From CAZMMV01 sp964567475 (GTDB lineage: Bacteria; Bacillota; Clostridia; Tissierellales; Tissierellaceae), in the NCBI GenBank assembly GCA_964567475.1, contig CAZMMV010000001.1, forward strand, positions 5,941 to 69,940: a stretch of DNA of 64,000 nt, given 5' to 3'. The notes under the pieces are model-generated. The model ran no database searches, was not told the origin of the DNA, and saw only the letters and a list, made by a program, of their open reading frames with translations. The translations under genes were made by a program, and so were the position numbers. Shown piece after piece: positions 1 to 8,656 of this stretch (the first letter of the stretch is position 1; each line of letters begins with the position of its first letter).

Positions 1-300
1 CAATGGAAAGTAGTACTAGAAAATTTAATAGACAATCAAATAAGATATGCAGAAAACACTATTGAAATTTCCCTTAAAGAAGAAGGCAATAAATCCATAC
101 TAAGAATATGGAATGACGGACCTGAAATAGAAGAAAATTTAATTAAAAACTTATTTAATAAATTTAATAAAGGCCACAAAGGTGAATTTGGATTAGGTCT
201 TGCCATAGTAGATAGAATAGTAAAAAATCATAATTCAAAAATTTATGCTGTTAATGAAGAAAATGGAGTATCTTTTTATATAGAAATTCAAAAGAGATGA
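1..300 (+). CDS. Sensor histidine kinase, C-terminal fragment (runs in from left edge)
   Basis: The frame is open from the first base and ends in TGA. The 99 visible residues are the end of a HATPase_c ATP-binding domain: an N-box-like start (ENLIDNQIRYA), a G1-type box (WNDGPEI) and a G2-type box (GEFGLGLAIV). This is the catalytic end of a two-component sensor kinase that would phosphorylate a response regulator encoded further left. The signal-sensing part and the phospho-acceptor histidine lie outside the window, so the stimulus cannot be inferred. It converges on the next gene, with only three bases between the two stop codons. Confidence 0.85.
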   Translation, partial: QWKVVLENLIDNQIRYAENTIEISLKEEGNKSILRIWNDGPEIEENLIKNLFNKFNKGHKGEFGLGLAIVDRIVKNHNSKIYAVNEENGVSFYIEIQKR

Positions 301-317
301 GGTTTAAACCTCATCTC
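294..317. terminator. Bidirectional terminator overlapping two stop codons
   Basis: A perfect 24-bp palindrome (half-site GAGATGAGGTTT) is formed by the last codons of the kinase fragment, the three-base gap and the last codons of the convergent YczE-like gene. A T-rich stretch follows on the + strand. It probably ends transcription from both sides. Confidence 0.6.
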
Positions 318-978
318 CCACTTTTTTCTCTTCTAATTTAGATTTGATAATTTTTATATCATCTACTATAAATCTATGTTCTACATCTGATATATCAAAA
401 TTAACTGTTTTAAATGCAAATTGAAAAAAATATCCTACAGCTATTGCCATAACTGCTGTTCCTATACCTACTGACCCACCTAAAAAATACCCTACTATTA
501 AAGCAAGTATTTCCAAAGAATTTTTGATAAATCTAACAGATTTATTAGTTTTCTTTGTTAGTACAACCATAAGTCCATCTCTAGGTCCTGCACCATATCC
601 TGCTCCAACATATATAAATATTCCATATCCTAAGACTAACATTCCTAAAAGCATCATAAGAAAACTGGGTAAAAAAGTATCAAATATGGGAACTAAGTTA
701 TTAAGCATAATAACATCTATAAATATACCTATAAATATCATGTTAAAAAGTGTTCCCCAACCTATATTTTGGCCTAAGCCTATATCTATAATAATTATTA
801 TAAATCCTAATATAATATTTGCCCTTCCAATAGTCAGTCCCGTTACATTACTGATACCTTGATGAAGGACATCCCATGGTGCAAGACCAAGATTGGCATT
901 GATAGTCATTACCATTCCTAATGCACATATAAAATATCCAATAAAAAGCCTTAAAAAACCCAAAATTGTTTTTTTCAT
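304..978 (-). CDS. YczE/YitT-like integral membrane protein
   Basis: This 224-residue, very hydrophobic protein has about five or six membrane segments and a charged cytoplasmic tail (EEKKVGDEV). The glycine-rich segments (NANLGLAPWDVLHQGIS, GAGYGAGPRDGLMV) are typical of the COG2364 YczE/YyaS/YitT group of bacterial membrane proteins. No biochemical function is firmly assigned to this group, although YczE was described as important for lipopeptide production in Bacillus. The gene stands alone, converging on the kinase fragment. The family is assigned by motif recognition; the substrate or role is unknown. Confidence 0.75.
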   Translation of the reverse strand: MKKTILGFLRLFIGYFICALGMVMTINANLGLAPWDVLHQGISNVTGLTIGRANIILGFIIIIIDIGLGQNIGWGTLFNMIFIGIFIDVIMLNNLVPIFDTFLPSFLMMLLGMLVLGYGIFIYVGAGYGAGPRDGLMVVLTKKTNKSVRFIKNSLEILALIVGYFLGGSVGIGTAVMAIAVGYFFQFAFKTVNFDISDVEHRFIVDDIKIIKSKLEEKKVGDEV

Positions 979-1119
979 AATACATTACACCAAATTATTT
1001 TCATTTATATTTCCCCTTTTTTATAAAATATATAAATTTAATATTCTGTATCTTATAACTATATTCCTATCATAGTACAACATCCTTATAATAGTCAACA
1101 TATTTATTTATATAAATAA

Positions 1120-1161
1120 AAGAGACGGTTATTTTGTTTGCAAACAAAATAACCGTCTCTT
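1120..1161. terminator. 42-bp perfect palindromic terminator after the DEAD-box gene
   Basis: Two 21-bp arms (left arm starts AAGAGACGGTTATTTTG) meet with no spacer at 1140/1141, seven bases beyond the helicase stop codon. The stem is flanked by A/T-rich DNA. It should act as the intrinsic terminator of the minus-strand helicase transcript. Confidence 0.75.
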
Positions 1162-1167
1162 CTCTTC

Positions 1168-2430
1168 TTATTTATTCCTTTTCTTAAAGTTTTTCTTCTT
1201 CTTTTTGGCATATCTAGGAGTACTACTTTTTTCTTCTTTAAATTTATTCTTCTTAGATCTGTCTTTTGTATCCTTTTTATCTTTCTGTGCTTTATCTTTA
1301 ATTCTTGGTTTAAGTCGTTCTTTTTTTACTGATTTTTCTACTAAATCCTTTTTTATTTTTCTCTTAATTAAGGCTAAATCATCTTTATCATCATCTGTTG
1401 ACAAAGTGATTGCCATACCTAAATTTCCTATCCTTCCAGTTCTACCAATTCTATGAATATAGCTATCTACAGTTTCTGGTATATCATAATTAATTACATG
1501 TGTTACTCCTTCAACATCTATACCTCTAGCTACAATGTCTGTAGCTACTAAAATCTGCAACTTAGCAGTTCTAAATGATTTAACTACTCTTTCTCTCTTG
1601 GCTTGACTTAAATCTCCATGTAATTCATCTGAGTTATATCCTCTAGCAAGTAATTCACTATTTAGATCAGATACTCTTCTCTTTGTACGACAAAATACAA
1701 TAGCTAAGTAAGGTCTATATTCATCTATTAATCCACATAGTACGTCTAATTTTCTCCTATCTGAAGTTTCAATAACTATTTGTTCTATTTCATCTAAGGT
1801 AACATTTTTTCCCTCTATTTCAATTTGTAAAGGATTCTTCATAAATCTCTTACTCAAAGTTCTTACTTCATTGGGAATTGTTGCTGAAAACATCATAGTC
1901 TGGCGTGTTTTCGGTGTATCTATTATAATTGATTCTATATCTTGTAAAAATCCCATGCGAAGCATTTCATCAGCCTCATCTAAAACTAAAAAATCTAATC
2001 TTCCTAAATCAATAGTTTTTCTTCTTATATGATCTAATAATCTTCCTGGAGTAGCTATCACTAAGTTAACTCCATTCTTTAGCTTTCTTATCTGAGCTTC
2101 TACATCCTGACCACCATAGGCAGCTAAGATACTTATGTCTTTTCCTTCAACTAACTTCTTAGCTTCATTAGTAATCTGTAAAGCTAACTCTCTAGTTGGA
2201 GTTATTATAAGCCCTTGAGTATGAGCCTTTTCTAAATCTATTTTTTCCATCATAGGAAGTAAAAAAGCAAAAGTTTTCCCAGTACCTGTTTGAGCCTGTG
2301 CTACTACATCATGACCATTTATTATCTGGCCTATTGATTGTTCCTGAATAGGTGTAGCTTGTCTTATTCCATTTTTATTCAATACTTCTACTAACTCCTT
2401 GCTAATTCCTAATTCTTTAAATGTAGTCAT
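1168..2430 (-). CDS. DEAD-box ATP-dependent RNA helicase
   Basis: A 420-residue helicase core with the Q motif (ATPIQEQS), Walker A AQTGTGKT at 46-53, PTRELA, the DEAD box (VLDEADEML), SAT, and domain-2 motifs including HRIGRTGR. The C-terminal 60 residues are strongly basic (runs of KKK), a typical RNA-binding tail. Such enzymes unwind structured RNA during ribosome assembly, mRNA decay and cold growth in the cytoplasm. The start ATG follows GGATGGTGATAAT. Upstream, across an artefactual assembly gap, lies the TtcA-like gene; the true intergenic distance is probably only about 42 bp, so the two may be co-transcribed. CshA/CshB/RhlE subtype is not resolved. Confidence 0.93.
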   Translation of the reverse strand: MTTFKELGISKELVEVLNKNGIRQATPIQEQSIGQIINGHDVVAQAQTGTGKTFAFLLPMMEKIDLEKAHTQGLIITPTRELALQITNEAKKLVEGKDISILAAYGGQDVEAQIRKLKNGVNLVIATPGRLLDHIRRKTIDLGRLDFLVLDEADEMLRMGFLQDIESIIIDTPKTRQTMMFSATIPNEVRTLSKRFMKNPLQIEIEGKNVTLDEIEQIVIETSDRRKLDVLCGLIDEYRPYLAIVFCRTKRRVSDLNSELLARGYNSDELHGDLSQAKRERVVKSFRTAKLQILVATDIVARGIDVEGVTHVINYDIPETVDSYIHRIGRTGRIGNLGMAITLSTDDDKDDLALIKRKIKKDLVEKSVKKERLKPRIKDKAQKDKKDTKDRSKKNKFKEEKSSTPRYAKKKKKNFKKRNK

Positions 2431-2615
2431 ATTATCACCATCCTTTTCTTATTATCTTTTNNNNNNNNNNNNNNNNNNNNNNNNNNNNNNNNNNNNNNNN
2501 NNNNNNNNNNNNNNNNNNNNNNNNNNNNNNNNNNNNNNNNNNNNNNNNNNNNNNNNNNNNTTCCTAATTCTTTAAATGTAGTCATATTATCACCATCCTT
2601 TTCTTATTATCTTTT
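2406..2615. other. Assembly gap: 100 Ns between identical 55-bp direct repeats
   Basis: Bases 2406-2460 and 2561-2615 are identical over 55 bp and flank exactly 100 Ns. The repeat contains the helicase start codon and its ribosome site, which would otherwise be duplicated without a gene. This is the pattern of two contigs that overlap by an assembly k-mer but were joined with a fixed-size gap. Removing 155 bp would leave about 42 bp between the two genes. Confidence 0.85.
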
Positions 2616-2627
2616 GTTGATTTCTCC

Positions 2628-3455
2628 TTAATATTCATCTAAAAACGAATGCCTCTCTCCATCTTTTTCCCATCCAATTACAGCATCTATGTTTACATTT
2701 TCTGTTGCTCTAAATATGGACATATCTACATCTTTAAAGTTCTTATTTAAATCTTCTATTAAATCTTTTATTTCAAATCTTTTATTTCCCACTTTCTTAG
2801 CTGCCACAGTGCAAGCACAATCTAATGGTTTAATACCACTATTTCTTATAAATCTTTGTATATACTCTTCTTTTATAAGATACATAGGCCTTATTAGTTC
2901 CATATTTGCAAAATTTCTTGCCTTTAACTTTGGCATCATAGTCTTAAAATTAGCTGAGCATAATACATTTAACATAGTAGTTTCTATTACATCATTGAAG
3001 TGATGACCCAAGGCTAGTTTGTTGCATCCTAGTTCCTCTGCCTTAGCATATAGTGAACCTCTTCTCATCCTAGCACACATATAACATGGATTACTTTTTG
3101 CAATTTTATCTGCCACATCAAATATATCTGCATCGTATATATTGACTGCTATGTCTAGATATTTGCAATTTTCTTCTAAAAGCTTTCTTATATCTTTATT
3201 ATACCCTGGATCCATAGCTATAAATTCTAACTGAAAGTTTTTATTACCATGTTCATATAGTTCTTGCAAAAGTTTTGCAAGTAATAGGCTATCTTTTCCA
3301 CCTGATATGGCAACTGCTATCTTATCTCCATCTTCTATTAACTTATATTCCCTTACTGCCTTTACAAACTTGCCCCATATATGCTTTCTATAAGTTGTTA
3401 TTATACTTCTCTCTATATCATATAATGACTTCTTATCATTATACTTTTCTTCCAT
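2628..3455 (-). CDS. ttcA: TtcA-family tRNA 2-thiocytidine biosynthesis protein
   Basis: A 275-residue PP-loop ATPase with SGGKDS at 51-56, the NPCYMC motif (C124, C127) and a second pair in LDCACT (C213, C215). In TtcA two cysteines of a CXXC plus one C-terminal cysteine hold a [4Fe-4S] cluster, and the enzyme adenylates and thiolates C32 of tRNA. GHHFNDVIET is the second conserved family block. Length is slightly below E. coli TtcA. Other TtcA-like paralogues in Clostridia have uncertain substrates, so the tRNA position is inferred. It probably shares a transcript with the helicase gene downstream. Confidence 0.8.
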   Translation of the reverse strand: MEEKYNDKKSLYDIERSIITTYRKHIWGKFVKAVREYKLIEDGDKIAVAISGGKDSLLLAKLLQELYEHGNKNFQLEFIAMDPGYNKDIRKLLEENCKYLDIAVNIYDADIFDVADKIAKSNPCYMCARMRRGSLYAKAEELGCNKLALGHHFNDVIETTMLNVLCSANFKTMMPKLKARNFANMELIRPMYLIKEEYIQRFIRNSGIKPLDCACTVAAKKVGNKRFEIKDLIEDLNKNFKDVDMSIFRATENVNIDAVIGWEKDGERHSFLDEY

Positions 3456-3494
3456 AATTCATCACTCCACCCAAATAAATATTAAGAAATTCAA

Positions 3495-3519
3495 AAGAGA
3501 CAATTTTACATTGTCTCTT
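3495..3519. terminator. Terminator after the DMT transporter gene
   Basis: A 10-bp stem (AAGAGACAAT / ATTGTCTCTT) lies immediately beyond the stop codon of the minus-strand transporter and is followed on that strand by a T-rich tail. The upstream TtcA-like gene starts 66 bp away on the same strand. Confidence 0.55.
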
Positions 3520-3521
3520 CA

Positions 3522-4451
3522 TTATACATCATTTATTGAAGATATTTCATCTTTTTCTCCAAAATATACAGTACCCCATACTCCTAGCAAGATCATTACT
3601 GATCCAACTATATGATACCATAAAAAATCTTCTTTTAATATAAAAACTCCTGCGAAAATAGAAACTATAGTTGTAAAATTACCTAATACTGCAAATTGAG
3701 ATACTTTCATCTTAGATATTGAATAATTGACTAGAAAAAATGCAACTATAGATGATAAAATTGCTAAGTAGAGTATTGGAATTATTGCTTTTAAACTTAA
3801 TAATGGTGTAAAATAACTGTTCATTGTACCCTTTATTAAATTATTTATAATTAAAATTATATTAAATGTAATTGCACCTACATGCATCATTACATAGGTT
3901 ATTTCAATAGGAGTAAAGGATGTAGATGCTTTTTTAGAAGTAATATTATAAAAACCTGATGCAAACACTGCAACTAATAAAAATATAATACCTAAAAAAC
4001 TTCCTGATAAACTTAAATTTTCTTTCATTAAATTTATAAATACCACTCCACTAACAGAAAGCAAAATAAATAAAACTTGAATTCCTTTTAATACTTCTTT
4101 TAAAAAGATAACACTAAATACAGTTGTAACTACAGGTATCAGTGATATAACAAGTCCTGCCTCAAATGAGGATGTTAAATTCAAACCCAGACTTTCAAAT
4201 ATAAAATACATAACAGGCTCTCCTAGAGATGCTAATAAAACTACTTTTATATTTTTTCCTTTTAAATCTATTTTAATTATTTTCAATAATTTAAGTAAAT
4301 TTAAAACTAAAGTTGCTATCAAAAATCTATAAGCTATCATTTCTATGGGAGTCATTAAATCTAATACAATTTTACTAAACATAAAAGAAAACCCGAATAT
4401 AAGAGTAAATACAAGTCCTGAAAATATAGGTAACATCTTTTCATTTTTCAA
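3522..4451 (-). CDS. EamA-type (DMT superfamily) transporter
   Basis: Roughly 310 residues with ten hydrophobic segments in two repeated EamA halves, the usual layout of drug/metabolite exporters (RhaT/YdcZ/RarD relatives). It probably moves a small metabolite or amino acid across the cytoplasmic membrane; the substrate cannot be read from sequence. An upstream GTG at 4460 sits one base from the AGAAGGGG ribosome site, which is too close. The TTG at 4451, about eight bases away, is the better start, and an ATG is available at 4436. It is followed by its own terminator. Confidence 0.83.
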   Translation of the reverse strand: MKNEKMLPIFSGLVFTLIFGFSFMFSKIVLDLMTPIEMIAYRFLIATLVLNLLKLLKIIKIDLKGKNIKVVLLASLGEPVMYFIFESLGLNLTSSFEAGLVISLIPVVTTVFSVIFLKEVLKGIQVLFILLSVSGVVFINLMKENLSLSGSFLGIIFLLVAVFASGFYNITSKKASTSFTPIEITYVMMHVGAITFNIILIINNLIKGTMNSYFTPLLSLKAIIPILYLAILSSIVAFFLVNYSISKMKVSQFAVLGNFTTIVSIFAGVFILKEDFLWYHIVGSVMILLGVWGTVYFGEKDEISSINDV

Positions 4452-4532
4452 AATTAGCACCCCTTCTAAATGTGAATTGATTATATATTTAGAATACTAT
4501 AACATAGGCACATACGCAAGATATTTAAATCT

Positions 4533-5846
4533 CTATATCAACAGTTTTATATAGAATATTCCGCCAAGTATTATCCATACTACCAATGCTATTAAAGATT
4601 CTATACCTAAGGCAGCAGGAGAACCTGGTATAAGTAGTAGGCCTACAAAGCTAATACTTATTATTATTCCCAAAAAGGACATTATCCTTCTATAATTTGT
4701 TTTACCTTTTTTAAAAGAAATAATACAAACATACATATAAGCAACAGCTGCCCCTAAAGAAGCCATATCTACTATCCATAGTATTACTTCTCGACCAAAC
4801 CAAGGTGCTATTAAGCTAATAATACTTGTAAATATTATTGTATTTTTATATACTCCATTTTTATTAAGTTTTCCAAATGACTTAGGTAAAATCCCCTTAT
4901 GAGATATTGCCCCCATTAATTTTCCTGTACTTAACATAAATCCGTTGATACCACTAGTCACTGCCCCTGCTAAACCTAATATAAGAATAAAAAACCAACC
5001 CTTCCCTAAGTTGTTCAATACTCCAGCTCCTAGGGCCCAATCTTCCGCAAAAGCTTGACTGGCTGAAAATGCCATTCCAGTAGTTATATTCAATATATTA
5101 TAAACTAAACTAGCTATTAAAAGTGATACTATAGCTATAAAAGAAGCAGACTTATTTGTAAAATTAAATTCCTTGCTAAGTTGAGGAATTGCATCAAATC
5201 CTACAAAAGCAAAAGGAGTTATTGCTAATACCTTTGCTATTTGCCCTAAATCAAATTTATAATCTACAATATAATTATCTAATATATTTGTTTTATCTAC
5301 ATTTAAAAACATAGCAATAAATATAGAAAACACTGATATTATTAAAGTAACTACTATTATATTTTGTGTTTTTGAAGTTTCTTTTATACCCTTTATATTA
5401 ATATAGGCAAATAATAACACTATTAGGGATGATACTATGACTTCTCCTAAGAAAACCTTATATCCACCAATATTATATAAATATCCAAATTCTAAAATAT
5501 TGCCAAATATCTTCTTAAGAACTAATGCAAATGCCGTTCCGTTAAAAGGTACCATGGTTAAATAAGCTAAGGATAAGGCCCAGCCCACTATAAATCCATG
5601 ATTTTTCCCAAGATAATCATAAGTATAAGTAAATTCTCCACCTTCATCATTTAAGTTTTCCAACATTACTCTATAGGAACTTTCTATAATTATTATAAAA
5701 ATTGCTCCTAAAAATAATCCTATGGCAGTATTTATAAGACCAGATTCTTTTAAAAATTTATTTCCTGGCAGCATAAAAGAACCCCAACCTATTATAGAGC
5801 CTAAAACTATGGCAAAAACATCTCTTCTTCTTAAACCTTCATGCAT
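4533..5846 (-). CDS. APC-family amino acid permease
   Basis: About 437 residues with some twelve membrane segments. It begins with the APC signature region: a charged start (HEGLRRRDVFA) followed by a glycine-rich first helix (GSIIGWGSFMLPG) that forms part of the substrate site. It should import an amino acid or related amine by proton symport or antiport. The longer frame from 5891 would read through the terminator stem of the neighbouring gene, and AAAGGTGATAGAT precedes the ATG at 5846, so that start is chosen. Substrate unknown. Confidence 0.85.
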   Translation of the reverse strand: MHEGLRRRDVFAIVLGSIIGWGSFMLPGNKFLKESGLINTAIGLFLGAIFIIIIESSYRVMLENLNDEGGEFTYTYDYLGKNHGFIVGWALSLAYLTMVPFNGTAFALVLKKIFGNILEFGYLYNIGGYKVFLGEVIVSSLIVLLFAYINIKGIKETSKTQNIIVVTLIISVFSIFIAMFLNVDKTNILDNYIVDYKFDLGQIAKVLAITPFAFVGFDAIPQLSKEFNFTNKSASFIAIVSLLIASLVYNILNITTGMAFSASQAFAEDWALGAGVLNNLGKGWFFILILGLAGAVTSGINGFMLSTGKLMGAISHKGILPKSFGKLNKNGVYKNTIIFTSIISLIAPWFGREVILWIVDMASLGAAVAYMYVCIISFKKGKTNYRRIMSFLGIIISISFVGLLLIPGSPAALGIESLIALVVWIILGGIFYIKLLI

Positions 5847-5880
5847 ATCTATCACCTTTATTTTTATTTTCCTATAAAAT

Positions 5881-5913
5881 AGACTATGCAAGTCATTAAA
5901 CCTTGCATAGTCT
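5881..5913. terminator. Terminator of the CoA-disulfide reductase gene
   Basis: A perfect 12-bp stem (AGACTATGCAAG / CTTGCATAGTCT) with a nine-base loop lies 30 bp beyond the reductase stop codon and upstream of the permease start. Confidence 0.7.
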
Positions 5914-5942
5914 ATTTTAAATTTATATTAAAATCCTATTTT

Positions 5943-7643
5943 CTATTCAAAGTTATAAGCTGTTACAATTGGTTTTCTACCTGTAACTTGGTCATTATAA
6001 TATTCAAAGAAGGATATTCCCATAAAACTACCAGATACATTAATTACATTTTTAAATCCTAAGTTTTGTAATGCTCTAACTGCATTATAGCTTCTTTGAC
6101 CTGTTCTACAATGCAAATAAACTGGTCTATCCTTTGGTACTTCATCTAATCTATCTCTTATTTCGCCTATTGGAATATTTATTGAATTAATTAAATGTCC
6201 TTCTTCATATTCATCTTTCTCTCTTACATCTATTATGAAAGCATCATTTTCAACTAATTTTCTTACTTCATGAACATGAACCTGTTTAAAACATGAGTGT
6301 AATATATTTAATCCTACTAAGCCTGAAAAGTTTACTACATCCCTAGCAGTTCCAAAAGGTGGTGCATAGCATAGTTCTAAATCCTTTAAATCCTCAAGAG
6401 TAGCATTAAACTTAATAGCAGTAGCTATTACATCTATTCTCTTATCTACATTTCCCTTACCTATAGCTTGGGCACCTAGTATTCTTCCTGTTGGCACTTC
6501 AAATATTAATTTAAAATGTAATGGCTCACTATCAGGCATGATCTCTACCTTATCAAAAGGAATTATCATAACAGTATCATAATCTATCTTCATCTGAGTT
6601 GCTTCTATTAAACCTTCTGTAAGTCCTGTAGAAGCTCCATTGTAATCAAATATCCTAATCACTGATGAACCTATAACCCCTGTATTATGAACTGGCCTAC
6701 CATATATATGATCAGCTGCAGCCCTAGCTTGCTTTTGTGCTGGTCCAGCTAATGCCAGTTTACTCTGACTATAAAGTAATCTATTGTATACTTCTATAGC
6801 ATCTCCTACTGCATATATGTCTGGATCATTAGTTCTAAAGTTTTGATTTACCTTAATAGCTTTTGTTTTTCCTAATTCAAGACCTGCATCTACAGCAAGT
6901 TTTGTTTCTGGACTAACACCTATTGACATAACTACAGCATCTGCCTTAAGTTTTTTCCCTGATTCCAATACAACAGTGTCCTTTTCAAATTTAGATACTT
7001 TATCCCCTACAATCAAATTAATACCCTTATCATAAATTTCCTTGTGTAATATTTGTACCATATCATAATCGAAGGGTCTCATTATTTGATCCATAGCCTC
7101 TACTATATTTACATTAAATCCTGCCATCTTTAAATTTTCAGCTGTTTCAATACCTATAAATCCTCCACCTATTACAGTAATATCCTTTGAATTATTATCT
7201 GTCATGAAGGTTTTTAATTTAGCAATATCTACAACATTTCTTATGGTAAATACATTAACATCTTCTATACCTTCAAATGGTGGAACTATTGCCCTTGCTC
7301 CAGGAGATAAGATTAATTTATCATATCTTTCACTATATTCTTCCCCTGTAATAATATTTTTAACTTTAACTTCTTTATTTTCTCTATCAATAGCTGTTAC
7401 TTCATTGTAAACTCTTGCATCTATTCTATAATCATTATAAAAGTCATCTGGCTGCATTAATACTAAATCTTCTTGTTCTTCTACTATGCCACTTAAGTGA
7501 AATGGTAATGAACAGTTAGAAAAGGATACATGAGGACCCCTTTCAAACATTATTATTTCAGCACCTTCATCTAATCTTCTTATTCTAGCTGCAGCTGATG
7601 CTCCCCCTGCAACTCCTCCTACTACTAATATTCTCTTTTCCAT
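5943..7643 (-). CDS. CoA-disulfide/persulfide reductase with C-terminal rhodanese domain
   Basis: A 566-residue flavoprotein. It has an N-terminal FAD dinucleotide-binding motif (VVGGVAGGASAA), the redox cysteine C44 in SFSNCSLPF, a central NAD(P)H-binding motif (VIGGGFIGIETAENL) and the FAD site GDAIEV. A C-terminal rhodanese domain has active-site loop CRTGQRS (C512). This architecture is known for CoA-disulfide and CoA-persulfide reductases, in which the rhodanese domain handles sulfane sulfur and the flavin domain reduces it to sulfide. It is transcribed divergently from a LysR regulator and lies near a YeeE/TsuA transporter, which supports a role in sulfur uptake or persulfide control. 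Confidence 0.88.
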   Translation of the reverse strand: MEKRILVVGGVAGGASAAARIRRLDEGAEIIMFERGPHVSFSNCSLPFHLSGIVEEQEDLVLMQPDDFYNDYRIDARVYNEVTAIDRENKEVKVKNIITGEEYSERYDKLILSPGARAIVPPFEGIEDVNVFTIRNVVDIAKLKTFMTDNNSKDITVIGGGFIGIETAENLKMAGFNVNIVEAMDQIMRPFDYDMVQILHKEIYDKGINLIVGDKVSKFEKDTVVLESGKKLKADAVVMSIGVSPETKLAVDAGLELGKTKAIKVNQNFRTNDPDIYAVGDAIEVYNRLLYSQSKLALAGPAQKQARAAADHIYGRPVHNTGVIGSSVIRIFDYNGASTGLTEGLIEATQMKIDYDTVMIIPFDKVEIMPDSEPLHFKLIFEVPTGRILGAQAIGKGNVDKRIDVIATAIKFNATLEDLKDLELCYAPPFGTARDVVNFSGLVGLNILHSCFKQVHVHEVRKLVENDAFIIDVREKDEYEEGHLINSINIPIGEIRDRLDEVPKDRPVYLHCRTGQRSYNAVRALQNLGFKNVINVSGSFMGISFFEYYNDQVTGRKPIVTAYNFE

Positions 7644-7668
7644 TTTAAAACCTCCTATAAAATTTGTT

Positions 7669-7699
7669 TGTTAATATTAATCTATATATATGTTATAAT
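7669..7699 (+). promoter_or_regulatory. Candidate promoter of the LysR-type regulator
   Basis: TTGTTA at 7669-7674 and a perfect TATAAT at 7694-7699, separated by 19 bp, lie 25 bp before the GTG start. The spacing is slightly long. It sits in the 80-bp divergent region shared with the CoA-disulfide reductase gene, where LysR proteins usually bind. Confidence 0.35.
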
Positions 7700-7723
7700 T
7701 ACATCTAATAAGGACGTGATCTC

Positions 7724-8617
7724 GTGAATTTAGATTATTTAAAATCTTTTTTTGTCATAGTTGAATGTAATAGCATTTCAAAAGCTGCCAAAAAACTTCA
7801 CTTAACTCAACCTGGTCTAAGTATGCAACTACAAAGTTTAGAAAACGAAATTGGATCTAAGCTTTTAATTAGGAGCAATAAAGGTGTAAAACTTACAGAT
7901 GAAGGTCAAGTAGTATTTGAACATGCTAGCACTATGTTATCCTTAGAGAGTAATATACAAAACAATATAAAAAATTTACAGAAAAGAAATAATTTACTCT
8001 CTATTTCTTCTTGTCACTCTTTGGGAGCCTATGTTCTTCCTTGTAGTATATATACTTTCAAGGAAATAAATCCAAACTTAAAGGTTTCCTTAGAAGTCTG
8101 CAACACTAGAGATGTAATAAAAAAACTAATGAATCATGAAGCGAATATGGGCGTATTAACTTCTAAATATGATGTTCCTAATCTTTCCATTTATCCGCTT
8201 ATAGATGATAACTTGGTTTTAGTTTCTAATCCTAATATAGAATATAATCAAATCACTTTAGAAAATATGAAAAAAATCCCACTGATTATGCAAAATGAAA
8301 ACTCCAGTATTCGAAATATCTTGTCTACTAGTCTTAAAGAGCATAATATAAGTTGTAATGATTTAAATATAGTATTGACAATGAATTCTTCTGAATCAAT
8401 AAAGTCTGCCATAACTTCAGGTCATGGCTTTGCATTTTTACCTGCAATAACAGTCCGTCGAGAATTAAGGTCTGCTTCTATGAAAAAAATAAATATTCTA
8501 GACTTAAATACAAACTTTAAATATTATTTTGCCCATAGAGAAAATTATAAGTTTACAAAACATGAAGAACGATTTAAAAAATTCTTATTATCTAAAAAAA
8601 GATGTTTTTGTTATTAA
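7724..8617 (+). CDS. LysR-family transcriptional regulator
   Basis: A 297-residue regulator with an N-terminal winged helix-turn-helix (FVIVECNSISKAAKKLHLTQPGLSMQLQSLE) and a C-terminal periplasmic-binding-like effector domain. The start is GTG behind AAGGACGTGATCTC. LysR proteins commonly control the divergently transcribed neighbour, here the CoA-disulfide reductase/rhodanese gene 80 bp away, and perhaps the convergent TsuA-type transporter. A sulfur compound or thiol intermediate is therefore a reasonable effector, as in CysL/CysB, but this is inference from context only. Confidence 0.88.
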   Translation: MNLDYLKSFFVIVECNSISKAAKKLHLTQPGLSMQLQSLENEIGSKLLIRSNKGVKLTDEGQVVFEHASTMLSLESNIQNNIKNLQKRNNLLSISSCHSLGAYVLPCSIYTFKEINPNLKVSLEVCNTRDVIKKLMNHEANMGVLTSKYDVPNLSIYPLIDDNLVLVSNPNIEYNQITLENMKKIPLIMQNENSSIRNILSTSLKEHNISCNDLNIVLTMNSSESIKSAITSGHGFAFLPAITVRRELRSASMKKINILDLNTNFKYYFAHRENYKFTKHEERFKKFLLSKKRCFCY

Positions 8618-8647
8618 AAAGGAATATTTATATAAATATTCCTTTTT
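8616..8647. terminator. Bidirectional terminator between LysR and TsuA-type genes
   Basis: A palindromic stem (AAAAAGGAATATTTA and its complement) separates two convergent genes, with A and T runs at both ends so that it can act on either strand. It begins at the last base of the LysR stop codon. Confidence 0.7.
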
Positions 8648-8656
8648 AATTTACTC

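Noticed and set aside
2561..2615. A second helicase start region or a partial gene duplication
   Set aside because: The copy ends exactly at the N gap and has the same length as the overlap at the other gap, so it is an assembly artefact.
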